43,844 nucleotides of DNA, taken from an uncultured Thermoleophilia bacterium. GTDB taxonomy: Bacteria > Actinomycetota > Thermoleophilia > UBA2241. The notes beneath the pieces are model-generated. The model was not told the DNA's origin and did no database searches. It saw only the letters and a program-made list of their open reading frames with translations. Every line of letters starts with the position of its first letter. The first letter of the stretch is position 1. A program made the translations under genes and the position numbers. The DNA lies in contig CAIOZS010000147.1 of assembly GCA_903862845.1 (NCBI GenBank), forward strand, positions 1 through 43,844, written 5' to 3'. This document shows positions 1 to 7,455 of the stretch, piece after piece.

Positions 1-2610
1 CGCGAGGATGCGTGCCTCAGGCAGGATCTCCTCGCCCTTGAGCCCCTCCGGGTAGCCCGAGCCGTCCAGGCGCTCGTGGTGCTGGCCGACGATCTCGGCG
101 ACCGGCTGGCGAAAGCGGATGGCGCGAAGCAGCTCGCGGCCCGCCTGCGGGTGTTGCTTGATGAGGCTGAACTCCAGATCAGAGAGGGCCGCCGGCTTGC
201 TGAGGATCTCGGCGGGCACGCCGACCTTACCGATGTCGTGCACCTCGCCGGCGAAGGCGAGCCCCTCACGCGCCTCCTCGCCGAGCCCCAGCTCGAGGGC
301 GATGGCCGTGGCCAGTTCGGTGACGCGCCGCTCGTGGGCGGCCGTGTAGGGGTCGCGCAGGCTGATGATCGCGCCCATCGCCTTCACCGTGTCGAGAAGC
401 TGCTCGCGGAGCTGGGCGGAGCTGCGCGCGAGCGCCTCCTCCGCCTGCCTGCGCTCCTTCAGCTCTGCCTGTGCCTGAGCATAGAGCAGCGCCTCCTGCT
501 CCCTGGTGATGTCCTTGGAGACGCCGAAGATGCACTCGGCGCCGTCCCAGCGGCCGAACCAGATGCGGGTCTCGGCCGGGAATTGCGCCCCCGACTTGCT
601 CTGCAGCTCCAGGGAACAGCTGTCGCGCTCGCCCTTGAACATGGCGGCGAGGATCGCTTCGGCCTCGGCGCGCCTGTCGCCGGGGTTGAGGTCGAGCACG
701 TGCAGCGCTTTGACCTCGGTGGCCGTGTAGCCAAGCTTGGCCGAGAGGGCGGGATTGGCGTACACGATGCGGCCGTCGGGAGTGGCAACCACGATGATGT
801 CGTCGACAGTCTCGAAGAGCGTGCGGAAGTTCGCTTCGCTGGACCTGAGCTCCTCTGCGAGTCGCTTCGCCTCGGTGATGTCCCAGTTGGTGCCGATCAG
901 GTGCGTGGCCCGCCCGGAGGCGTCGCGCTGCACGAGGGCGAGGGCGTGGATGTCACGCACGGTGCCGTCCGGCCGGAGCACGCGGAACTCGGTGTCGAAC
1001 TCCTTCTCACCGCGCAGCGCCGCCTGGATCTCCGCGTCGCCGCGCTCCCGGTCTTCCGGGTGAAGCCCCGCCTGCCAGGCCTCGTAGGCGCCGCTGAACT
1101 GTTCCTGCGTGATCCCGTAGAGGCGGAACATCTGCTCGTCCCAGGTGAGCGTGTCGTTGACGGGGTCGTAGTCCCAGACGCCCACGCCGCCGGCGCGCGT
1201 GGCCAGGGAGAGGCGGTCGGTGGCCTGCCGCAGCGCCTCCTCCGCCTGCCTGCTCTCGGTGATGCGTCCCAGGCGCTCGGCGAGCGCATCGATGAGCTGC
1301 CTCTCTTCTTTCAGGAACGGCCCCTCGTCCTCTGCGGGCATCTCCTCGCGGTACCCCACCTCAAGCCTCCCCACCACTGATCCCTTGACCGTGATCGGGG
1401 CGGACTGCATCCAGGCGGACTCCGTGAAGTTCTTCGTGCGCAGCTCGCGCTCACCGATCACCGTGCGGGCGCAGGCGACCTGCGGGTATTGCCAGCTCGC
1501 CGGGAGGATGTCCGTGAGCTCCTGATAGAGCTCATCGAGGGTGAGGCCTTGCCGCTCGACGATCTCGGCCAGACCGTAGAGCGCTTGCAGCTCCTTCGCC
1601 CGTCCATAGAGCTGGTGCTCAGCCTGCTTGCGCGCGGTGACGTCGAGCGCCGTGCCGATCATCCTGCGCGGGCGCCCGTCCCTGTCCCACTCCGATACCT
1701 TGCCGCGGTCCAGCACCCAGACCCAGCGGCCGTCCTTGTGGCGCATGCGCGTCTCACACTCGTAGAGCGGCGAGTGCCCGGAGAAGTGCTCTTCGAGAAG
1801 CTCGTCAGCGCGCCGCAGGTCGTCGGGTTGGCAGAGACCCCTCCAGGTCTCGATGGAGGTGGGGGCGAGCTCGGCCAGCGTGTAGCCGACGATCTCGGCC
1901 CAGCGCTCGTTGAAGGTCTCCTCCCCGGTCTGGGGATACCAATCCCAGAGCCCCACGCCGGAGCCTTCGACGGCACGCGCAAGCTGTTCCTCGCGCTGAC
2001 GCAACGCTTCCTCAGCCACAACTCTCTCGTGGACATCGGTGAAGGTCAGGTTGTAGCGCCGCGGCTCTCCGCTGCCGCCGCCGGCGCGCTGTAGTTGCCC
2101 GTCGAGATGCGCCCAGAAGGGCTCGCCGCCGACGGGCTGCAGGCGCAGCTCGCAGGTCTGCGGCTTCTCGGTCTGCTTGAGCACCTCGAGGTGCCGGTAG
2201 TACTCCTTGCGGTCGGCGGCGACGACGAAGGCGCTGAACGGCTGCCCGACGAGCTGCCGCCGCTCCACGCCCAGCAGCTGCCCGGCCGTAAGGTTGGCCT
2301 CGCCGACGATGCCCTTTTCGCTCAGGGTGAAGTAGCCCACGGGAGCCAGGTGAAAGAGATCGGAGTACGTCGCGCGCAGCGCGTCCAGCTCGAGCTGGAC
2401 GCGGCGCAGCTCCTCGTTCTGCATCTCCAGCTCGATCTGGTGGACGCGCAGCTCGTGAACCGCGGCGGTGAGCTCCTCGGGCGCAGCGGCGGAGAGCCCG
2501 GCGAGGCGCTCCTCGGCCTGGCGGCGCAGCTCCTCGGCCGAGAGCGGCTCGCGCAGCTCGGCGGCGTCCGGCGCGGCCTTCTTCTTGCGCGGCTGCCCGG
2601 AGCCGGCCAT
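1..2610 (-). CDS. PAS/GAF-like/HD-GYP c-di-GMP phosphodiesterase, 3' end cut by window
   Basis: Multi-sensor cytoplasmic protein predicted to hydrolyse c-di-GMP. Order seen: Lys-rich N-terminus and coiled coil with the HELRVHQIELEMQNEELR signature (to ~75), PAS (~80-200), PAS (~205-330), a GAF-like domain (~335-455, with ELQALYGLAEI), PAS (~460-580), PAS (~585-700), then HD-GYP (~715 on). The HD motif (VHDIGKVGVP, ~790) and the HHERLDGSGYP motif (~840) are intact; the last part of the domain lies beyond position 1. The start ATG at 2610 overlaps the stop of a 37-codon ORF (ATGA) and has no Shine-Dalgarno of its own, suggesting translational coupling. The first ~330 residues are nearly identical to the GGDEF protein at 2961-4913, and the HD-GYP part to that at 11519-15451. 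The stimulus is unknown. Confidence 0.93.
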   Translation of the reverse strand, partial: MAGSGQPRKKKAAPDAAELREPLSAEELRRQAEERLAGLSAAAPEELTAAVHELRVHQIELEMQNEELRRVQLELDALRATYSDLFHLAPVGYFTLSEKGIVGEANLTAGQLLGVERRQLVGQPFSAFVVAADRKEYYRHLEVLKQTEKPQTCELRLQPVGGEPFWAHLDGQLQRAGGGSGEPRRYNLTFTDVHERVVAEEALRQREEQLARAVEGSGVGLWDWYPQTGEETFNERWAEIVGYTLAELAPTSIETWRGLCQPDDLRRADELLEEHFSGHSPLYECETRMRHKDGRWVWVLDRGKVSEWDRDGRPRRMIGTALDVTARKQAEHQLYGRAKELQALYGLAEIVERQGLTLDELYQELTDILPASWQYPQVACARTVIGERELRTKNFTESAWMQSAPITVKGSVVGRLEVGYREEMPAEDEGPFLKEERQLIDALAERLGRITESRQAEEALRQATDRLSLATRAGGVGVWDYDPVNDTLTWDEQMFRLYGITQEQFSGAYEAWQAGLHPEDRERGDAEIQAALRGEKEFDTEFRVLRPDGTVRDIHALALVQRDASGRATHLIGTNWDITEAKRLAEELRSSEANFRTLFETVDDIIVVATPDGRIVYANPALSAKLGYTATEVKALHVLDLNPGDRRAEAEAILAAMFKGERDSCSLELQSKSGAQFPAETRIWFGRWDGAECIFGVSKDITREQEALLYAQAQAELKERRQAEEALARSSAQLREQLLDTVKAMGAIISLRDPYTAAHERRVTELATAIALELGLGEEAREGLAFAGEVHDIGKVGVPAEILSKPAALSDLEFSLIKQHPQAGRELLRAIRFRQPVAEIVGQHHERLDGSGYPEGLKGEEILPEARILA

Positions 2611-2723
2611 CAGGCGAAGGGCTCGATACTGATGGCCGTCATCGGCAGGCGCCGCCGCTTCTCGGGCAGCACCTTCTGCGGCGGCTGGGGCAGGTCGTCG
2701 TCCGTGCGCTCAACGCTCCGCAT
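2610..2723 (-). CDS. Short ORF (37 aa) coupled to PAS-HD-GYP gene
   Basis: Starts MRSVERTDDDL and ends MTAISIEPFA; its TGA overlaps the ATG of the PAS-HD-GYP gene. An AGGGGA Shine-Dalgarno lies 8 nt upstream of its ATG, whereas the downstream gene has none. The last ten residues recur as an independent ORF before the next PAS gene (4913-4945), and the MR-x-x-E start recurs at 7312 and 11459. It may be a small protein or a leader that delivers ribosomes to the sensor gene; no known family is recognised. Confidence 0.5.
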   Translation of the reverse strand: MRSVERTDDDLPQPPQKVLPEKRRRLPMTAISIEPFA

Positions 2724-2828
2724 GCGTCGTCCCCTCAGGTCGTCCCCTCTCCCTCGCGGGCCGTCGCCCACCGACAGTGCCCTGGCGGTCCCAGCCCGCA
2801 GCAGCGGGGGGGGGGGGGGGCGAGTATG
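2724..2828 (-). promoter_or_regulatory. Conserved promoter/leader upstream of PAS-HD-GYP gene
   Basis: On the minus strand a CATACT -10-like box (2823-2828) is followed by a run of 15 C, then a leader containing CGGTGGGCGACGGC and GGGACGACCTGAGGGGA before the short ORF. Similar order and motifs occur at 7313-7412, 15580-15668 and 35336-35419. No good -35 is evident. It may be a promoter plus structured 5' UTR; no known riboswitch was recognised. Confidence 0.45.
2806..2820. repeat. Homopolymer tract of 15 G (plus strand)
   Basis: Fifteen consecutive G on the plus strand, that is C on the transcribed-sense minus strand, directly downstream of the predicted -10 box, where transcription would start. 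Tracts of this length are prone to slippage. A 13-G tract occupies the equivalent place at 35399-35411. Confidence 0.9.
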
Positions 2829-2960
2829 CCCCTCACGTAGACTATCCCGCAGGCCCGGATCGTAATCCTCGGCCTGCGGTTTCGTGGACTCGCGCCCGCC
2901 GCGGGGCGTATGCTCGGGTGCCGCCGGCCGCGTTGAGCTGCGGACTGCCGCCGTCAACCG

Positions 2961-4913
2961 TCAACCGTCAATCGCCGCGGCGTCGCCACCGACGCGCTTG
3001 GCGGCGTAGAGCGCCTCGTCGGCGCGGCGCAGGAGGTCGTCGGGGAGCTCGTCGGACGACCACTGTACGACCCCGGCGCTGACCGTGACGCCGCGCTGCG
3101 CGAGCACCTCGGAGGAGCGCACTGCCGCAAGCACCCGCTCGGCGAGGCCGCGCGCACCGCTCAGGTCGACGCCCGGCAGCAGCACGCTGAACTCGTCGCC
3201 GCCGAGCCGGCCGGGCACGTCCTCGGCGCGGCACAAGGCGCCGAGGAGCTCGGCGAAGCTCGCGAGCACCTCATCGCCGGCCTTGTGCCCGGCTGAGTCG
3301 TTCACCTGTTTGAGGCCGTCGAGGTCGAGGCTCACGAGCGCCAGGGGGCTGCCGTGACGCCGCGCCAGCGAGACGGCCTTCTCCAGGGACTCATAGAAAG
3401 AGCGTCGGTTGGCGAGGCTGGTGAGATCGTCGGTGGCGGCGATGCGCATGATCGTGGCGTTGGCGGCTTCGAGTGCCGCAGCCTCGGCCACCAGCTCGGC
3501 GTTCAGGTGGGCCAGCTCTTGGTTCCGCTGCTGGATCTCCTTCCCCGCGCGTCTCTGGGCGGTGACATCGCGAGCCGCCGCGAAGACGCCGAGAACGTCG
3601 CCTTGCTCATTGCGGTAGACGGAAGCGTTGTAGAGCACCTCGGTGATCGCGCCGGAGCTGTGGCGGATGGCCAGCGGGTAGTCGATTATCTGCCCTGCCG
3701 AAAACGCCTTCAGGTACCCGGCACGCGCCATCTCCGGCTCCGCGAAGTAGTCCGCGAAATCACTGCCGATGAGCTCTTCCCGACTTCTGCCGGTGATCTT
3801 CTCGGTGGCTGCGTTGACGTCGGTGACGCGTCCTTCTGCGCTGATCGTGACCAAGGGATCAAGGCTGGTCTCGATGAGATTGCGTGCATAGAGCGACGCT
3901 TCGTGCAGGGCGTCCCCGGCCTGTTTGCGCGCCGTGACGTCGAGATGCGTGCCGATCATCCTCAGCGGGCGCCCGTCGCTGTCCCACTCCGCGACCTTGC
4001 CGCGGTCCAGCACCCAGACCCAGTGTCCGTCCTTGTGGCGCATGCGCGCCTCACACGCGTAGATGTCCGAGTGCCCCGCGAAGTGCTCTTCGAGGAGCTC
4101 GTCCGAGAGCTGCAGGTCATCGGGGTCACAGAGACCTCTCCAGGTCTCGATGGAGGTCGGGGCGAGCTCGGCGAGTGTGTAGCCGACGATCTCGGCCCAG
4201 CGCTCGCTGAAGGTCTCCTCCCCGGTCTGGGGGCGCCAGTCCCAGAGCCCCACGCCGGAGCCCTCGACGGCACGCTCAAGCTGTTCCTCGCGCTGGCGGA
4301 GCGCCTCCGCGGCGAGGACTCTCTCGTCGACATCGGTGAACGTAAGGTTGTAGCCCGACGGCTCTCCGCTGCCGCCGCCGGCGCGCTGTGGTTGCCCGTC
4401 GAGATGCGCCCAGAAGGGCTCGCCGCCGACGGGCTGCAGGCGCAGCTCGCAGGTCTGCGGCGCCTCGGTCTGCTTGAGCACCTCGAGGTGCCGGTAGTAC
4501 TCCTTGCGGTCGGCGGCGACGACGAAGGCGCTGAACGGCTGCCCGACGAGCTGCCGCCGCTCCACGCCCAGCAGATGCGCGGCCGTGAGGTTGGCATCGC
4601 CGACGATGCCCCACTCGTTGAGCGTGAGGTAGCCCACCGGCGCCAAGTGGAAGAGCTCCACGTGCTTCGCGCGCGAGATCTCCAGCTCGAGCTGGGCGCG
4701 GCGCAGCTCCTCGTTCTGCATCTCGAGCTCGATCTGGTGGACGCGCAGCTCGTGGACGGCAGCGGCGAGCTCCTCGGGCGCGGGCGCAGCGGCGGAGAGC
4801 CCGGCGAGGCGCTCCTCGGCCTGGCGGCGCAGCTCCTCGGCCGAGAGCGGCTCGCGCAGCTCGGCGGCGTCCGGCGCGGCCTTCTTCTTGCGCGGAGGTG
4901 GGGCGGCGGCCAT
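2961..4913 (-). CDS. PAS-PAS-PAS-GGDEF diguanylate cyclase (650 aa)
   Basis: Predicted cytoplasmic diguanylate cyclase making c-di-GMP from two GTP. N-terminal Lys-rich/coiled-coil segment (to ~80) with the HELRVHQIELEMQNEELR signature, PAS (~88-210), PAS (~215-335, GVGLWDW type), PAS (~345-465, beginning NLIETSLDPLVTIS), coiled linker, GGDEF (~490-645). The active-site motif is an intact GGDEF (~570), and RAED five residues before it is the product-inhibition I-site. No transmembrane segment. The ATG at 4913 overlaps the stop of a 10-codon ORF that itself overlaps the stop of the upstream REC-PAS-GGDEF gene, so the three are chained by two ATGA overlaps and probably cotranscribed. No Shine-Dalgarno precedes the ATG. 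The N-terminal 330 residues closely match the gene at 1-2610. Confidence 0.95.
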   Translation of the reverse strand: MAAAPPPRKKKAAPDAAELREPLSAEELRRQAEERLAGLSAAAPAPEELAAAVHELRVHQIELEMQNEELRRAQLELEISRAKHVELFHLAPVGYLTLNEWGIVGDANLTAAHLLGVERRQLVGQPFSAFVVAADRKEYYRHLEVLKQTEAPQTCELRLQPVGGEPFWAHLDGQPQRAGGGSGEPSGYNLTFTDVDERVLAAEALRQREEQLERAVEGSGVGLWDWRPQTGEETFSERWAEIVGYTLAELAPTSIETWRGLCDPDDLQLSDELLEEHFAGHSDIYACEARMRHKDGHWVWVLDRGKVAEWDSDGRPLRMIGTHLDVTARKQAGDALHEASLYARNLIETSLDPLVTISAEGRVTDVNAATEKITGRSREELIGSDFADYFAEPEMARAGYLKAFSAGQIIDYPLAIRHSSGAITEVLYNASVYRNEQGDVLGVFAAARDVTAQRRAGKEIQQRNQELAHLNAELVAEAAALEAANATIMRIAATDDLTSLANRRSFYESLEKAVSLARRHGSPLALVSLDLDGLKQVNDSAGHKAGDEVLASFAELLGALCRAEDVPGRLGGDEFSVLLPGVDLSGARGLAERVLAAVRSSEVLAQRGVTVSAGVVQWSSDELPDDLLRRADEALYAAKRVGGDAAAIDG

Positions 4914-4945
4914 CAGGCGAGGGGCTCGATGCTGATGGCCGTCAT
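4913..4945 (-). CDS. Ten-residue coupling ORF MTAISIEPLA
   Basis: ATG at 4945 overlaps the TGA of the upstream REC-PAS-GGDEF gene, and its own TGA overlaps the ATG of the next GGDEF gene, giving a double ATGA relay. The peptide is nearly identical to the end of the 37-aa ORF at 2610-2723. The pattern suggests termination-reinitiation; whether the peptide itself does anything is unknown. Confidence 0.45.
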   Translation of the reverse strand: MTAISIEPLA

Positions 4946-7188
4946 CTGCCGCTCGCCGCGGCGTTGCCGCCGCCGCGCTTGGCGGCGTAGAGCGCCTGGT
5001 CGGCGCGGCGCAGCAGGTCGTCGGGGAGTCCGCCCGGCGCCCACTGCGCGACCCCGGCGCTGACCGTGACGCCGCGCTGCGCGAGCGCCTCGCGGGAGCT
5101 CACCGCCGCCAGCAGCCGCTCGGCGAGCCCGAGGGCGCCACCGAGCTCCATGCCCGGAAGCAGCACGCTGAACTCGTCGCCGCCGAGGCGGCCCGGCAGG
5201 TCCTCGGCGCGGCACAGTGCGGCGAGCAGTGCGGCGAAGCTCGTGAGCACCTCGTCGCCGGCTTCGTGGCCGGCGGAGTCGTTGACCCGTTTGAGGCCGT
5301 CGAGGTCGAGGCTCAGGACGGCCAGCGGGCTGCCGTGACGGCGCGCCAGCGAGACGGCCTTCTCCAGAGACTCGTAGAAGTGGCGGCGGTTGGCGAGGCC
5401 GGTGAGATCGTCGGTGGCGGCGACGCGCGTGATGGTGGCGTTGGCCTCGGCGAGGGCTGCGGTCTCGTCCACCAGATCGGCGTTCAGGCGGGCCAGCTCC
5501 TGGTTGCGCTGCCGGACCTCCTCCTCCGCCTGCTTGCGCGCGGTGATGTCGCGCGTGATGCCCTCAACGGCCACCAGACGACCGTCAGCGTCGCACACCG
5601 CCAGCAGCCGGCTTTCCATCCAGCGGATCACGTCGCCCTTGCAGGTCCAGCGCATGAGAATGGGTTCGTCTGGGAGGGGGGGAGACTTGATCGCTCGCCT
5701 GATCTGCTCGATGTCCTGAGGGTCCACGATGTCGAGCATGACCTGCGGGTCGGTGTACAGCTCCTCCGGCGTGTGGCCCGTGATCGCCTCGACGGCGGGG
5801 CTCATGTAGGCCAGATGCGCCGTCGGGGAGAGATCGTAGCGGAAGATGATGTCGGGGGCATTGTCGGCCAGCCGCCGGTAGCGCTCCTCGTTTTCGCGCA
5901 GCTCTTCCTCCGCCCGCTTGTGTTCAGTGATGTCCGTGAAGACGCTGACCACGCCCTCGAGCTCGCCGGCCGCATCGAGGAGCGGCGCGGCACTGGCGTT
6001 GATCCAGCAGACCGCACCCTCCGGCTGCACGACGCCCATCACGACGTCTTTCACCGCGCGCTTCTCCTTCATGGCGCGGGGGCCCGGCATCTCCGTCGCC
6101 GGCAGCGGCGTGCCGTCGGGGCGCAGCAGCTTCCGCTGCGGGGCATCGTGGACACGACCTTCGATCATCGCGCTCGCCAGCCCCAGGATGCTCTCTGCCG
6201 CGGGGTTGGCGCTGACGATGCGGCCATCCGCGGCGATCAGGACGACGCCCTCGGTCATCGTCTCGAACAGGCGGCGCAGGCGCTCCTCGCTCTCTGCCAG
6301 CTCCGCGGTGCGCGCCAGCACCCGCTCTTCGAGGACCTCGTTGAGGCGGCCGCTCGCCTCCTGCGCCACGACCCGTTCGTGGACATCGGTGATGGTCAGG
6401 TGGTAGCGCAGCGGTTCGCCGTCGGCGGCGCGCTGCGGCTGCCATTCGAGGTGCCCCCAGAAGGGCTCGGCGCCGACGGGCTGCAGGCGCAGCTCGCAGG
6501 TCTGCGCCCACCCGATCTCGCGCAGTGATCTCATGTGCCGGTGGTAAACGTCCCGGTCCGCCGCGAAGACGAAGATGCTGAACGGTCGTCCGACGAGCGG
6601 TTGCTGCCCCACGTCCAGCAGGAGGGCGGCGGCGCGGTTGGCGTCGCGGACCATGCCCGTGTCGTCCAGGGCAAGGTAGCCCACCGGCGCCAGGTCGAAA
6701 AGCTCGAAGTACTTCGCGCGCTGCTCCTCCAGCTCGAGCCGGGCACAGCGCAGCTCCTTGTTTTGTGCGCGGATGCGAAGAAACGCCTCGATCCGCGCGA
6801 GCAGCTCGGGCTTGCGGAGCGGCCGCACCATGTAGCCGTCCGCGAGGCCCTCCGCGAGGCCCTTGGCCTGGTCGTCGGAGGATATCTTCACGCCCGAAAG
6901 GAGGATCACGAAGACGTCGGCGAGCGCGGGATCGCTCTTGAGCTGCCGCGCCACGTCGACGCCGTCGCCGTCCGGCAGCATCACGTCGAGCAGGACGAGG
7001 GCGGGGAGGTGGCGGCGGGTGAGCTCGAGGGCTTCGGCGGCGGTGGTCCCGGTGAGGACCCTGAAACCTGCTTCAAGAAGGATCCGCTCCGTGGCGCGCA
7101 GCACGTCGGCGTCGTCGTCCACGGCCAGAACGGTGAGTGCCGCATGGGCCGCGCCGGCGCCGCCCGGTCTTGCGAGGGCTTCAGCCAT
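4942..7188 (-). CDS. REC-PAS-PAS-PAS-GGDEF response-regulator diguanylate cyclase (748 aa)
   Basis: Predicted two-component output protein making c-di-GMP. Receiver domain (~18-135): acidic cluster VDDDAD, phosphoacceptor Asp in LLDVMLPDGDG and Ser in LLSG. The usual Lys before Pro (KP) reads VRPL, so the conserved Lys appears replaced by Arg. Three PAS domains follow (~155-275, ~310-430, ~440-560) with a coiled segment after the first, then GGDEF (~590-745) with intact GGDEF and I-site RAED. No cognate histidine kinase is adjacent. Its stop overlaps the 10-codon ORF leading to the next GGDEF gene. Start ATG 7188 has a weak AAGG upstream and overlaps by 8 nt a 43-codon ORF that begins at 7312 behind a promoter-like leader. 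Confidence 0.94.
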   Translation of the reverse strand: MAEALARPGGAGAAHAALTVLAVDDDADVLRATERILLEAGFRVLTGTTAAEALELTRRHLPALVLLDVMLPDGDGVDVARQLKSDPALADVFVILLSGVKISSDDQAKGLAEGLADGYMVRPLRKPELLARIEAFLRIRAQNKELRCARLELEEQRAKYFELFDLAPVGYLALDDTGMVRDANRAAALLLDVGQQPLVGRPFSIFVFAADRDVYHRHMRSLREIGWAQTCELRLQPVGAEPFWGHLEWQPQRAADGEPLRYHLTITDVHERVVAQEASGRLNEVLEERVLARTAELAESEERLRRLFETMTEGVVLIAADGRIVSANPAAESILGLASAMIEGRVHDAPQRKLLRPDGTPLPATEMPGPRAMKEKRAVKDVVMGVVQPEGAVCWINASAAPLLDAAGELEGVVSVFTDITEHKRAEEELRENEERYRRLADNAPDIIFRYDLSPTAHLAYMSPAVEAITGHTPEELYTDPQVMLDIVDPQDIEQIRRAIKSPPLPDEPILMRWTCKGDVIRWMESRLLAVCDADGRLVAVEGITRDITARKQAEEEVRQRNQELARLNADLVDETAALAEANATITRVAATDDLTGLANRRHFYESLEKAVSLARRHGSPLAVLSLDLDGLKRVNDSAGHEAGDEVLTSFAALLAALCRAEDLPGRLGGDEFSVLLPGMELGGALGLAERLLAAVSSREALAQRGVTVSAGVAQWAPGGLPDDLLRRADQALYAAKRGGGNAAASGR

Positions 7189-7312
7189 GCCTTAGAGCGG
7201 GCGCGTGAGGCTCGGCCCGGCCGCTGCTCGAGACCTCATCCGTGCGGCCCCCGCCGGCGGCGAGACAAGGCTCACAGTCGAACTCGGTCACGGCGTGCTC
7301 CGTGGCCCGCAT
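7181..7312 (-). CDS. Possible short ORF (43 aa) overlapping REC-PAS-GGDEF start
   Basis: Begins MRATEHAVTEFDCEPC, has a GGGGAGAGG Shine-Dalgarno and ends 8 nt inside the REC-PAS-GGDEF gene. Only the start (MR-x-T-E) and the upstream leader resemble the other short ORFs; the C-terminus differs and lacks the exact ATGA overlap. It could be coincidental. Confidence 0.35.
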   Translation of the reverse strand: MRATEHAVTEFDCEPCLAAGGGRTDEVSSSGRAEPHAPALRHG

Positions 7313-7412
7313 GCCTCTCCCCTCAGGTCGTCCCTTTGCCCCGAGGCATTGTCACCGGCCGCGGGCGTCCACCCTGTTGGCGCCCCCCGTGGGGGGCTGA
7401 AGGGTGAGTATA
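7313..7412 (-). promoter_or_regulatory. Promoter and structured leader upstream of REC-PAS-GGDEF gene
   Basis: TATACT (7407-7412, minus strand) matches the -10 consensus in five of six positions, with CCCAAGC a little upstream as also seen at ~35430. The leader begins CACCCT, pairs with a downstream AGGGTG, and encloses a GCCCCCC/GGGGGGC hairpin. It then carries GCGGCCGGTGAC and GGGACGACCTGAGGGGA, shared with the leader at 2724-2828. Confidence 0.5.
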
Positions 7413-7455
7413 GCTTCTGCTTGGGGTGGCCCGCGCAGGCCCGCCGTGGTCGCCG

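Noticed and set aside
2724-2760. Two GGGGACGAC motifs suggesting a guanidine-II (mini-ykkC) riboswitch
   Set aside because: Flanking bases give stems of only 2-3 bp, one motif is missing in the related leader at 7313, and the downstream gene is not a guanidine gene.
7313-7412. Known c-di-GMP riboswitch (GEMM) in the PAS leaders
   Set aside because: Expected because the genes handle c-di-GMP, but the paired GCAAA-type core and GAAA-receptor layout are not present; a single GCAAA here is not conserved in the other leaders.
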